64,000 nt of DNA from Microcoleus vaginatus WJT46-NPBG5 (lineage in GTDB: Bacteria; Cyanobacteriota; Cyanobacteriia; Cyanobacteriales; Oscillatoriaceae): the NCBI GenBank assembly GCA_019359355.1, contig JAHHHM010000001.1, positions 496,001 to 560,000 on the forward strand, given 5' to 3'. Below the pieces are notes generated by a model. It worked only from the letters and a program-made list of their open reading frames with translations, had not been told where the DNA came from and did not search any database. A program made the position numbers and the translations under genes. Of this stretch, positions 37,363-45,638 are shown piece after piece. Position 1 is the stretch's first letter, and each line of letters starts with the position of its first letter.

Positions 37363-38250
37363 ATGCACATTCGACGCCGTCCTCCAAATCCATCTGTTGC
37401 CGTTACTTCCCTGCGCTATCAGGTGAAAATGGCTGACTCGGAACCGCGCCATATTTTAGAAGAAATTGTCTGGCAAAAAGAAACTGAAGTCGCCCAACTG
37501 CGGGAACGCTTGCCTTTAGCTGAGCTACAGTATCAGGTAAAAAGCGCACCGGCACCCCGCGATTTTTTGGCGGCGTTGCGGGAAGGCAAAACGCAACCGG
37601 CACTGATTGCGGAAGTCAAGAAAGCGTCTCCCAGTAAGGGCGTAATCCGGGAGGATTTCGAGCCGGTGGAGATTGCGCTGGCTTATCAGCAAGGCGGTGC
37701 AAGCTGCATCTCGGTTTTGACGGATGAGAAATTCTTTCAAGGCAGCTTTGAGAATTTGCGGCGGGTTCGCTCCTCAGTTGAGCTGCCGGTGCTGTGCAAG
37801 GATTTTCTAATTTATCCGTATCAAATCTACCTGGCTCGCCTCAACGGGGCTGATGCGGTGCTGTTGATTGCGGCGATTCTCTCTGACAAAGATATACAAT
37901 ATTTTGTCAAAATTGTCAAGGTTTTAGGAATGACAGCCCTGATAGAAGTGCACACCTTGGAGGAGCTTGATCGGGTGCTGGGCATCGAGGGCGTAACGTT
38001 GGTGGGGATTAACAATCGCAATTTGGAAGACTTTTCGGTAGATTTGCAAACCACTGTTGGACTGATGGCAGAACGAGGCGAGCAGTTACGCGAACGTGGG
38101 ATTTTAGTGGTGAGTGAATCGGGACTACATACCAGAGAGGATCTGAGTCGGGTGGCTGATGCCGGCGCTACTGCGGTTCTCATTGGTGAGTCTTTGGTGA
38201 AACAGCCAGACCCAGCCGATGCCATCGCGAAGCTTTTTTTAAACACCTAG
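37363..38250 (+). CDS. trpC: Indole-3-glycerol phosphate synthase
   Basis: A 295-residue TIM-barrel enzyme that closes the indole ring from CdRP in tryptophan synthesis. The N-terminal extension [19 protein letters not shown] is typical of cyanobacterial TrpC. Active-site segments: [15 protein letters not shown] (catalytic Lys), [32 protein letters not shown] and VSESGL. Cytoplasmic. ATG at 37363; the repeat upstream leaves little space for a ribosome binding site. No other trp genes lie next to it, so trp genes are dispersed. Confidence 0.96.
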   Translation: MHIRRRPPNPSVAVTSLRYQVKMADSEPRHILEEIVWQKETEVAQLRERLPLAELQYQVKSAPAPRDFLAALREGKTQPALIAEVKKASPSKGVIREDFEPVEIALAYQQGGASCISVLTDEKFFQGSFENLRRVRSSVELPVLCKDFLIYPYQIYLARLNGADAVLLIAAILSDKDIQYFVKIVKVLGMTALIEVHTLEELDRVLGIEGVTLVGINNRNLEDFSVDLQTTVGLMAERGEQLRERGILVVSESGLHTREDLSRVADAGATAVLIGESLVKQPDPADAIAKLFLNT

Positions 38251-38606
38251 GGCTTGTCGGCAAAACAAAAATTGTGGAGACAGCTCGGAGCGAGTCAGGT
38301 TTTTAATGCCGGCAATTTCTATTTTTGGAAGCATAAATGTGAGCTGTTAGCGTTCAAAAACATATTAATTAAGGAAAATAAATTCTTTTCCTGTGCGCCT
38401 TTCTCCCACTGAAGCAGGAGTGCGGATCACTTTGCCGTGGCAGGGGGGGCGGGTATAGAGTATGATGCAATACTAGACTCTGCATTTTGGAAACTTAGGT
38501 TTCTTTGAATGGCGGCGAAACGCCCAGATCCAGTAATATGCTTGGTTCTGCAACGCCTCATTTTATGACGATCGGGTCTCGGTTCACTTGAGGTAGATCA
38601 GCTTTC
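38251..38606. other. 356-base intergenic region downstream of trpC
   Basis: No gene seen. A run of seven G (about 38443-38449) and AT-rich stretches are present. It should contain the promoter of the small gene at 38607. Confidence 0.4.
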
Positions 38607-38888
38607 ATGGAGCCTATTCCTCTTCCTTCTCATATCCACTACGAATTGTTATTGCAACTGTTAGAGCGTCAAACAATGTTTGCTGTTGGGCAAAAGCCTT
38701 CTCAACGCGAACAGGTACATCAGCTGATTTCGACGCTCCGCAAAGCGCTTGCTCAACAGAAGCAACTAGAAGATAGCTGTGAACGAGCGAATGTACCTAT
38801 AGAGTACCGTTGGTCACTCAATGACAGCAACGGAGAACAGGCTTCTACTCACAATTTCCGGAAAGCACAGCAGCAGCCACCGGCCTGA
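38607..38888 (+). CDS. Small cyanobacterial hypothetical protein (DUF5340-like)
   Basis: A 93-residue protein with helix-rich N-terminal part (HIHYELLLQLLERQTMFAV, then SQREQVHQLISTLRKALAQQKQLE) and a polar tail rich in Ser, Asn and Gln. The opening MEPIPLPSHIHYELLLQLLE is what I recall of the DUF5340 family restricted to cyanobacteria; I cannot confirm by search. Function unknown. GAGGT lies about 12 bases before the ATG. It is not part of an evident operon; the aminotransferase gene starts 217 bases later. Confidence 0.7.
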   Translation: MEPIPLPSHIHYELLLQLLERQTMFAVGQKPSQREQVHQLISTLRKALAQQKQLEDSCERANVPIEYRWSLNDSNGEQASTHNFRKAQQQPPA

Positions 38889-39105
38889 TACGATATTTGG
38901 ATCGAGCAATGGGCGGATTTGAAATGATGAATGCTGCTGCCGCTCGTTTTTCTAAATGGATCGGTTGCCGGCATTTACCACAAGGGGACGAGAAAGTAAA
39001 AAGTAAAAAATCAGTGATTTTTTCTGTTACTTTTGCATATCGCTTTGTGCTATAAAAACACCCCTAGCCACTAAAAAAAGATTTTTGAGACAGTAGGACG
39101 GACTC

Positions 39106-40260
39106 ATGGACGATAAGCTGATGCTGATGATTCCTGGCCCAACGCCGGTGCCAGAGCAGGCATTACTCGCGCTCTCTCGGCACCCAATTGGCCACCGCAG
39201 TGCTGATTTTAGTAAAATCATGGCCGAGGTTACTCAAAACCTCAAATGGCTGCACCAAACGGAAAACGATGTTTTGATTTTGACAGCCAGTGGCACCGGC
39301 GCGATGGAAGCAGGAATTATCAACTTTCTGAGTCCAGGCGATCGAGTTTTGGTTGGCTGTAATGGTAAATTTGGCGATCGGTGGGCTGAAGTTTGTGAAG
39401 CTTACGGACTCGCGGTAGAGAAAGTCTCCGCAGAGTGGGGCAAAGCACTCGAACCTGAACAGTTCCGAGAAAAACTGGCAGCAGACACCGACAAACAAAT
39501 TAAAGCGGTGATCCTTACCCACAGCGAAACGTCCACCGGCGTGCTTAATGACTTAGAAGCAATCAACCGGCACGTCAAAGATCATGGTGAAGCTTTGATG
39601 ATGGTAGACACCGTTACCAGCTTAGGGGCGGTTAATGTGCCGGTGGATGCCTGGGGATTGGATGTCGTGGCATCTGGGTCACAAAAGGGCTATATGATTC
39701 CTCCTGGGCTGGGTTTTGTGGCAGTTAGCCCGAAAGCATGGGAGGCTTACAAAACGGCAAAACTGCCGCGCTACTACTTGGATCTGGGTAAGTATCGTAA
39801 AGATGCTGCGAAAAACACCACGCCCTTTACGCCGCCGGTGAACTTGTTCTTTGCCCTGCAAGCCTCGCTGAAGATGATGCGGAATGAAGGGCTAGAAAAC
39901 ATTTTTGCACGGCACCAGCGCTTAATGAAGGCCACTCGCGCTGCAATTAAAGCAATGGATCTTCCCCTGTTGACCTCGGATGAGGCAGCTAGTCCAGCGA
40001 TCACAGCCGTAGGGCCGGCACAAATAGACGCGGAAAAAGTGCGTTCAATTGTGAAAAAGCGGTTTGATATTGTCCTCGCCGGTGGACAAGATCATCTGAC
40101 AGGCAAGATATTCCGAATTGGCCACTTAGGTTTTGTCAGTGATCGTGATATCTTGGCGGCAATTGCTTCTCTAGAAGTTGCCTTTAAAGAATTGGGTCAT
40201 AAAAGCTTCACTCCGGGTGCCGGTGTTGCCGCTGCTGCTGAAATTTTTGCCCAGTCTTAG
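39106..40260 (+). CDS. Class V aminotransferase (alanine/serine-glyoxylate type; soluble hydrogenase small-subunit homologue)
   Basis: A 384-residue PLP-dependent enzyme. It begins IPGPTPVPEQALLALSRHPIGHRS, the start of the alanine-glyoxylate/serine-glyoxylate family; the PLP-binding Lys is in ASGSQKGYMIPPG, the acid partner in VDTVTSLGAV. In cyanobacteria this protein is annotated as a small subunit of soluble hydrogenase, but by fold it is an aminotransferase probably acting on glyoxylate in photorespiration. The substrate is inferred from family only. The length is typical (380-385). A clear terminator follows. Confidence 0.92.
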   Translation: MDDKLMLMIPGPTPVPEQALLALSRHPIGHRSADFSKIMAEVTQNLKWLHQTENDVLILTASGTGAMEAGIINFLSPGDRVLVGCNGKFGDRWAEVCEAYGLAVEKVSAEWGKALEPEQFREKLAADTDKQIKAVILTHSETSTGVLNDLEAINRHVKDHGEALMMVDTVTSLGAVNVPVDAWGLDVVASGSQKGYMIPPGLGFVAVSPKAWEAYKTAKLPRYYLDLGKYRKDAAKNTTPFTPPVNLFFALQASLKMMRNEGLENIFARHQRLMKATRAAIKAMDLPLLTSDEAASPAITAVGPAQIDAEKVRSIVKKRFDIVLAGGQDHLTGKIFRIGHLGFVSDRDILAAIASLEVAFKELGHKSFTPGAGVAAAAEIFAQS

Positions 40261-40296
40261 GCGAGAATTTAAATCTAATATTTAGGCTTCAAAATC

Positions 40297-40335
40297 AAAA
40301 GAGCGGGCTGTTTAACAAACCCGCTCTTTTTATTA
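40297..40335 (+). terminator. Rho-independent terminator after the aminotransferase gene
   Basis: Stem AAAAGAGCGGG (40297-40307) with CCCGCTCTTTT (40320-40330), a loop in which GTTT and AAAC can pair, then TTATT. Begins 36 bases after the stop. Confidence 0.85.
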
Positions 40336-40430
40336 TGTTGTTTTGATTGTTGCCGAAGTCAATTTTCAAAGACATTTTCTCCTGCATCCGGATTAAGCCG
40401 GTGGACAAGCTAGATAACATAAATCAAATC

Positions 40431-40622
40431 TTATGCTGTTTCCAGCCAGTCGTAGATTCGTTCTAACTGTTCAATCGTTACCAAGCCATACTGCCAGAGA
40501 ATCATGGGCAATGGGCCTGGATCTTGCTCCCGATGCCGCAGAGCGATTTTAAGACAAGATGCTGAAATCGCTAAATCTTCTTGTAAAAATCGAATGAATT
40601 TATTATGTGTTGCGGGTGCCAT
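40431..40622 (-). CDS. DUF2949-family small protein
   Basis: A 63-residue protein starting at ATG 40622 (GGAAGG 6 bases upstream; the frame reaches 7 codons further). It matches the DUF2949 pattern of cyanobacteria: FIRFLQEDLAISASCLKIALRHREQD, then LPMILWQYGLVTIEQLERIYDWLE. Two helices flank a conserved LPxxLWQYGL turn. Function unknown. It stands alone in a gene-poor stretch, with the preceding terminator separating it from the aminotransferase gene on the other strand. Confidence 0.85.
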   Translation of the reverse strand: MAPATHNKFIRFLQEDLAISASCLKIALRHREQDPGPLPMILWQYGLVTIEQLERIYDWLETA

Positions 40623-41391
40623 ATCTGCCTTCCATCTCTTCAATTAAACCTAATTTTGTAACATCAATCCTGCTTTTAAAGCGTGCAGGTAGCCAGTATG
40701 GGATCTGTACACAGGGGTTGCCGACGATTCGTACCGATGACGGGACGATACGCCGCTTTATTGTGTGCCAGAGGCTGCTAAAACTTTGTCACGCCCAGGA
40801 CTGAAAGCTCTAGAGCTACTTGTCCTCTTCGCGTGCGTTTTGCGCTGATCTCCGAATTCGTTGGGAGCTTTGCTGCCGCCGCAGACAACTTATTCGCTAA
40901 TCCCTAGTGCATCAGGTTCTGCGAGCAACAACATCTGTAAATTTACAGATTTTTAGACCAGAACCGGATGGGCGCTTCAGCTGTTCTACTGAAACTTTTT
41001 ATGAGCTAGAGCCGGCTTACATTTGCCAAACCCTTGCTACATCAATATTCCTTCCCTTTCGGGATGGTTTTATGGGGGTCCACTCCTGTCTCACTCCTAC
41101 ACCAAAAGAAATACGCTTTGAGTGTACCTTCCCCCAATTTCCGCCTTTGACTACAACCGCTAACTTCAGGATGAGGCAACTGCCCCACACTTAACTATCG
41201 ATTGAGTTTGAGCGCTCGTCGGTATCTTGTACAAATTTACTCCAACTGTATCCATTTCTTGCCGCAGTCGAGTAAAGATTGTACAGAGATTTTGTGAAGT
41301 TTCCAAGAAGCATTTTATAAATTTTTTGCTCCTCAGATAGACAGATTAACAAATCCCGGTCCTTCTGTCCACAATCACAGATTATGCAATT
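40623..41391. other. 769-base intergenic region
   Basis: Two plus frames (40607-40804 and 40907-41194, 65 and 95 codons) have no family resemblance and no ribosome binding site; I do not call them. Composition is close to coding DNA in places, so a decayed gene is possible. No RNA gene recognised. Confidence 0.4.
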
Positions 41392-41979
41392 TTAATGGTT
41401 TGGATAAGGTTTGGCCGGGGATTGAGGAGCTTGCTCGGTGCCGGCTTCTAAAAACTCGATAGCAATTAGATCGCCGGCTTTCAAGCCTAGTTCAGCAGCT
41501 CTGCCGCCTCGCAGCTCAATCACTTGGTCAACCAGTGTACCATCAGGGCCGTAAGTTGGACAAGGTAAGGTGTTGCAAGGCGGCACATTTGCCTCAATGG
41601 CTTGCACTTGCCCGTCGCGCAAGAAGATCATATCCAAATTAATCACAACATTCTTCATCCAAAAGCTGACACTTTTGGGCGGGTTAAAGGGAAACAACAT
41701 CCCGCGATCATCTGCTAAGGAGGTTCGGTACATTAACCCTGTGGCTTGTTGTTGCGGTGTTTTAGCCACTTCCAGGGCAATGCGTTCACCGGCAATGGTT
41801 GCTTTTGCGGAAATCGGTAACGCTTGCCCTTGGGAGGTACTCACCGGCAGTGGAGATACCACAGCCGGCAGTGGCGGTGATTCCTGCGAGCCAGCCTGAG
41901 AGCTTTCTGGTGCCGGTTGTGAGCATCCCATTAGCAAAACACTAAGCGTTATTCCTACCAAACTATTGTGATCAATCAC
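41392..41979 (-). CDS. DUF192-family lipoprotein
   Basis: A 195-residue protein with a signal peptide ending in lipobox LLMGC (Cys19), followed by a Ser/Pro/Gln-rich linker to about residue 55 and a DUF192 domain (about 60-180: GERIALEVAKTPQQQATGLMYRTSL, GMLFPFNPPKSVSFWMKNVVINLDMIFL, QVIELRGGRAAELGLKAGD). DUF192 proteins are small beta-barrels of unknown function, often exported. It would be anchored to a membrane facing the periplasm. It follows the NblR-like gene divergently? No, it is on the same minus strand, 79 bases downstream of it, so it may share a transcript. Confidence 0.9.
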   Translation of the reverse strand: MIDHNSLVGITLSVLLMGCSQPAPESSQAGSQESPPLPAVVSPLPVSTSQGQALPISAKATIAGERIALEVAKTPQQQATGLMYRTSLADDRGMLFPFNPPKSVSFWMKNVVINLDMIFLRDGQVQAIEANVPPCNTLPCPTYGPDGTLVDQVIELRGGRAAELGLKAGDLIAIEFLEAGTEQAPQSPAKPYPNH

Positions 41980-42058
41980 CTCGCGCTCGCTCCTTTTTAC
42001 AATCGATTTTAGAGAGTGGGTTTAAAAATTATTTTTCACCCCTAAAATCTCAAATTCC

Positions 42059-42742
42059 CTACGCTTCTCGTAAAACGTAGCCCACACCTCGCACGGTTTG
42101 GATCAGGCGCTTCTGACCCTCATCTTCAATTTTGAGACGCAAATATCGAATATACACCTCAATCACATTCGATTCACCCATAAAGTCATAACCCCAAACA
42201 TTTTCTAAAATTTGGTCGCGGGTTAGCACTTCTCTGGGGTGTTCCATCAAATACTTCAGCAGTTCATATTCCTTCATCGTCAGCTCGATCACCCGTCCAT
42301 TCCGCAACGCGCGGCGGGTAGACAGATCCAGTACCAGATCACCAAAGCGCAACTGTTCCGTCCCTGGCGCATCCGGTTGTAGGTACAGACGCACCAGTTG
42401 TAAAAAATCTTCGCTGCGATAGGGTTTGAGAAAATAATCATCCGCCCCCGCTTCTAAACAAGCCACGCGATCATCAACGCTATCACGAGCCATTAATAGC
42501 AGCACCGGCGCTCGATTACCCACTCTTCTCAGTTGGGTGCACAACTGCAACCCCGACTCTCCTGCCAGCATCCGATCCACAACAATTAAAGACGGCTGGA
42601 GTTGATCGGCTTGAGAAAGGCCGGTGGTTGCATCATAAGCCACAACCGGCTCATATCCAGATTCTTTTAAATCCAGACTGACATTGTGAGCCAAAGCGGC
42701 ATCCGTTTCTATCAGCAGGACACAGGGATTTCGATCAAGCAT
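42059..42742 (-). CDS. OmpR-family response regulator with atypical receiver, NblR-like
   Basis: A 227-residue regulator with receiver (1-118) and winged-helix DNA-binding domain (130-225: ELTMKEYELLKYLMEHPREVLTRDQILENVWG, VYIRYLRLKI, VRGVGYVLREA). In the receiver the acidic pair is Glu12-Thr13 (normally two acids), the phospho-acceptor Asp56 and Lys106 are kept, but the switch Thr is Met84. NblR, which controls phycobilisome degradation and survival in nutrient and high-light stress, is known for a receiver that can work without phosphorylation; the sequence VLLIETD fits it. The assignment is likely but not certain. DUF192 gene downstream, nadK upstream on the same strand. Confidence 0.8.
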   Translation of the reverse strand: MLDRNPCVLLIETDAALAHNVSLDLKESGYEPVVAYDATTGLSQADQLQPSLIVVDRMLAGESGLQLCTQLRRVGNRAPVLLLMARDSVDDRVACLEAGADDYFLKPYRSEDFLQLVRLYLQPDAPGTEQLRFGDLVLDLSTRRALRNGRVIELTMKEYELLKYLMEHPREVLTRDQILENVWGYDFMGESNVIEVYIRYLRLKIEDEGQKRLIQTVRGVGYVLREA

Positions 42743-42889
42743 AATAGCCCTTGTTAGTGATTCGTGGTGAGTGGTTAGGCATCAGCGGTGAATGGGCAAT
42801 CTCATCGGGGTTTAGGAACTCAGCCACCTCCAAACCCATAACCCAATAACGACTGACCACTGACTGCTAACAGAAGACAACTTTACCCA

Positions 42890-43807
42890 TCAGGGTAGTT
42901 CCACTGAGGTGGGTTTGGCAATGTGAGGCAAACCCCAGCCCAATTTTTCGCGCAAGATGTGGAAAAATTCTGGGGATTGCAGGCGGATAAATCGAGCGCC
43001 GTAGTTGGATTTCTCAACCCGCACTTGATCGTCTGGTAAGACGTAGCAGCCGGCATTCCCATCGACCACCATCACCAGCCGGTTAGGGTTGGCTGGATAA
43101 ATCGTCACCGGCTCTGTATTAGCAAATACTAGGGCACGAGAAGCCAGGGAGTGAGGACAGATCGGCAATAGCTGCAACACCGGCACCCCAGGCGTCACGA
43201 CCGGGCCACCTGCAGACAAGGCGTAGGCGGTTGAGCCGGTTGGCGTTGAGATAATAATCCCATCTGCCGCGATATCAACCGGCGCGTGCCGGCCCACTTC
43301 TATTTCAAAGTGACACATACAGGTGAGCGCTTCTCGGTGCAGCACCATTTCATTCAGGCACAGCGCTTCCCACAGTCGAACATTGTCTCGAAGTAACTGC
43401 ACTGAGAGCATGGTGCGCTCTTCAATTTCATAATCCCCAGCCAGCAGCTTTTCGAGCGCTTGGGGCAGTTGATTTAAATAAGTCTCGGTTAAAAACCCCA
43501 TGTGGCCGGTATTTACCGCTAGCAGGGGGATACCCCAAGGCGCGACTTGACGAAATGCCGAAAGCACCGTCCCATCTCCCCCCATCACCACGGCAAACTT
43601 CATGTCATCGTCGAAACCGGGTGGTGCCAGTTGCTCAATCGCGGTGTGGCAAATTGGCTTACCGGGGGTAGAATAGCCGAGAATCCCTCCGATGCCGGTG
43701 GTCATGCAAACATCCCACCCACAGCTATTTAGCTTGTCTTTGAGATCCGCTGCGGCGCGACAAGCTATGGGTTTAAGATCGTTGTAAATAATGCCAGCTT
43801 TGGGCAC
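42890..43807 (-). CDS. nadK: NAD kinase
   Basis: A 305-residue ATP-NAD kinase that makes NADP. GTG start: [18 protein letters not shown] is the typical cyanobacterial N-terminus. The catalytic GGDGT motif ([15 protein letters not shown], near residue 80), NTGHMGFL, and the NE/D motif with LNEMVLHRE and [24 protein letters not shown] are all present. Cytoplasmic. Cyanobacteria usually carry two NAD kinases; this is of the shorter type. It is 147 bases upstream of the NblR-like gene on the same strand. Confidence 0.96.
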   Translation of the reverse strand: MPKAGIIYNDLKPIACRAAADLKDKLNSCGWDVCMTTGIGGILGYSTPGKPICHTAIEQLAPPGFDDDMKFAVVMGGDGTVLSAFRQVAPWGIPLLAVNTGHMGFLTETYLNQLPQALEKLLAGDYEIEERTMLSVQLLRDNVRLWEALCLNEMVLHREALTCMCHFEIEVGRHAPVDIAADGIIISTPTGSTAYALSAGGPVVTPGVPVLQLLPICPHSLASRALVFANTEPVTIYPANPNRLVMVVDGNAGCYVLPDDQVRVEKSNYGARFIRLQSPEFFHILREKLGWGLPHIAKPTSVELP

Positions 43808-44096
43808 ACTCAGAGTCCGGGTTAGGGTTCAGAATATAAGGAGGAATTTTAACACCTCACATCTTAAAAAAAGCTGTGAGAGGTTGGGCAATGGCTTTGC
43901 GATCGCTGCAAGAAACAGCTCCTCACCATTTCAGCCAATTTTTACCGCGCCGGCTCAGCGCCTTTACTTTGCTAGGTTTATCGTTGCATATTTTGCACCG
44001 GCTGGCTATCGGGTGCGGCTGCTTCTATCCCACCGATTCACTACAAAACCTCACAGGGTAGGATTTTCAGCCAGCGCAGTTCTTCACCCATTTTGA

Positions 44097-45068
44097 TTAA
44101 AACGGGACTTTTCGTTTATTTTGCTTTTTAAGTTTTCCTTTCTCGTAATCTAATTCCTTCAACTTCTTCATAATTCGGCTGTAGTAGTCTTGCAAATAAG
44201 CTTCTAAGGTTGTTATCTCTTGGGGATCTAGCCCAAACACCTGATAAACCTCGTCCATTTCTGCGGTTAAAGGTTTGCCATTGGCGACGACTTCCGCAAA
44301 AGCCAGCCGATCAGCCACATTCCATCCCCACTGAAAGAACCGAGTCACGTTACGAACCCCTCGCAATACAGCTAAGGGTAGCCGCGTCACCTTTGCTTGC
44401 TGCCCTGAAAGGCGTTCGCACAGGCGGATAATTTCATCGCCACTCCATGCCCGTGTCCCGACAATGGGAAAGGCTTTGTTTTTTGCTTCCGGAACTGAGA
44501 TGGCGCGGACGGCAAATTTGGCCACATCTTGGGTATCCATAAATGCCACAGGAGAGGTTTCACCCGTCACCCAAACCGCTTGATTTTCTAAAATCGGAAT
44601 CGCGTACTGACCGATCAACCCCTGCATGAACCCACAGGGTTTCAGGATCGTATAGTTCAAGCCCGATTCCGCTAAAAATAGCTCCGTACACCGCTTGATT
44701 TCCATCAGCGGGACTTGGGGGTATTTCTGGGCGTCTAGAATAGAAAAGAATATATAACGTTCGACACCGGCAGCCTTCGCCGCTTGAATCAACGCGACTT
44801 TGCCATCCCAGTCTACTTCTTTCACACTTAAGGAATCTGTCGGTCGAGCGGTTGCGACATCGATTACTGCCGTCACCCCTTCCAGGGCAGGTGGCAAGCT
44901 TTCGGGATCGCACAAATCTCCCCTTACCAGTTCAGCGCCCCATTCTTTTAGAAAAGCAGCTTTTTTCAGGTTACGGACTAAGCAGCGTATTTGATAGCCC
45001 TCATCCAAGGCACGGCGGGCGACTTGTCTCCCTAAAGTGCCGGTGGCACCGACAACCAATAAAATCAT
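44097..45068 (-). CDS. ycf39: NAD(P)-binding photosystem II assembly factor Ycf39
   Basis: A 323-residue atypical short-chain dehydrogenase. The Rossmann motif VGATGTLGRQVARRALDEG begins at residue 6, the substrate region reads KEWGAELVRGDLCDPESL and YIFFSILDAQKYPQVPLM, and the catalytic Tyr-Lys pair of active SDRs is absent. This is Ycf39/HCF244, which with HLIPs binds early D1 and delivers chlorophyll in photosystem II assembly at the thylakoid. The basic C-terminal tail (LKKQNKRK) is longer than usual. ATG start. No photosystem genes are adjacent, although an hli gene is in the same window. Confidence 0.92.
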   Translation of the reverse strand: MILLVVGATGTLGRQVARRALDEGYQIRCLVRNLKKAAFLKEWGAELVRGDLCDPESLPPALEGVTAVIDVATARPTDSLSVKEVDWDGKVALIQAAKAAGVERYIFFSILDAQKYPQVPLMEIKRCTELFLAESGLNYTILKPCGFMQGLIGQYAIPILENQAVWVTGETSPVAFMDTQDVAKFAVRAISVPEAKNKAFPIVGTRAWSGDEIIRLCERLSGQQAKVTRLPLAVLRGVRNVTRFFQWGWNVADRLAFAEVVANGKPLTAEMDEVYQVFGLDPQEITTLEAYLQDYYSRIMKKLKELDYEKGKLKKQNKRKVPF

Positions 45069-45638
45069 GAAGAATTGATTACGATTCTTAAAACTTTCTC
45101 TAAGATAGTATCAGAATTTTCTCATTTTGACACAAAACTTAACAATTAGAGCGAAAAGTCGATAGGGCACCGGCACCTTTACGAGGGACAATGGAAAAGG
45201 GAAAAAAAATATTTACTCTCTTATTACGCTTTGATAGGCTTAACGATTGCCACCCTTCATCGGGACATCAAACAAATTGAAATAATTTACATTTTGAGCA
45301 CCGGCCTGAATTCATAAAATTTATAAAGCGACAAACAAGATAAAGTCGGCACTTAACATCTGTAGGGTTTTAACCTTGAAGTCGCCAACGGGGGGGGAGT
45401 AGGGCAGAGATGGAAAGAAAGTACGAAAGGATAAGAGTTTGAGCCACGGATATCAACGCTGTCGGTGACTTACAATATAAATATTTACCCTGATCAGCAA
45501 AGCCGGCATACATTCCAAATGACCCGTTGATACTGCAAAAGATTACCCTGTCAAGTTTCATAGCTGGGTATATATATATATATATATATATCTTTTGTGT
45601 GAGTAATTTCTTATAGGTAGGTAATCTAGGAAGGACAG
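45069..45638. other. 570-base intergenic region between ycf39 and the CheR gene
   Basis: It separates divergent ycf39 and CheR-PAS genes. Present: a run of eight G (45390-45397), a TA dinucleotide repeat (listed) and AGGAAGGACAG just before the CheR start. A 98-codon minus frame across it translates the TA repeat and is not a plausible gene. Confidence 0.45.
45569..45591. repeat. (TA)n dinucleotide tract upstream of the CheR-PAS gene
   Basis: 23 bases of uninterrupted TA dinucleotides, 48 bases before the ATG at 45639, in the position expected for promoter elements. Confidence 0.9.

Noticed and set aside
40907-41194. 95-codon plus frame between DUF2949 and DUF192 genes
   Set aside because: No recognisable domain and no upstream ribosome binding site; possibly a decayed gene, not callable.
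43876-44061. 61-codon plus frame between nadK and ycf39
   Set aside because: Lies between two minus-strand genes, no RBS or conserved domain; overlaps another frame with equal lack of support.
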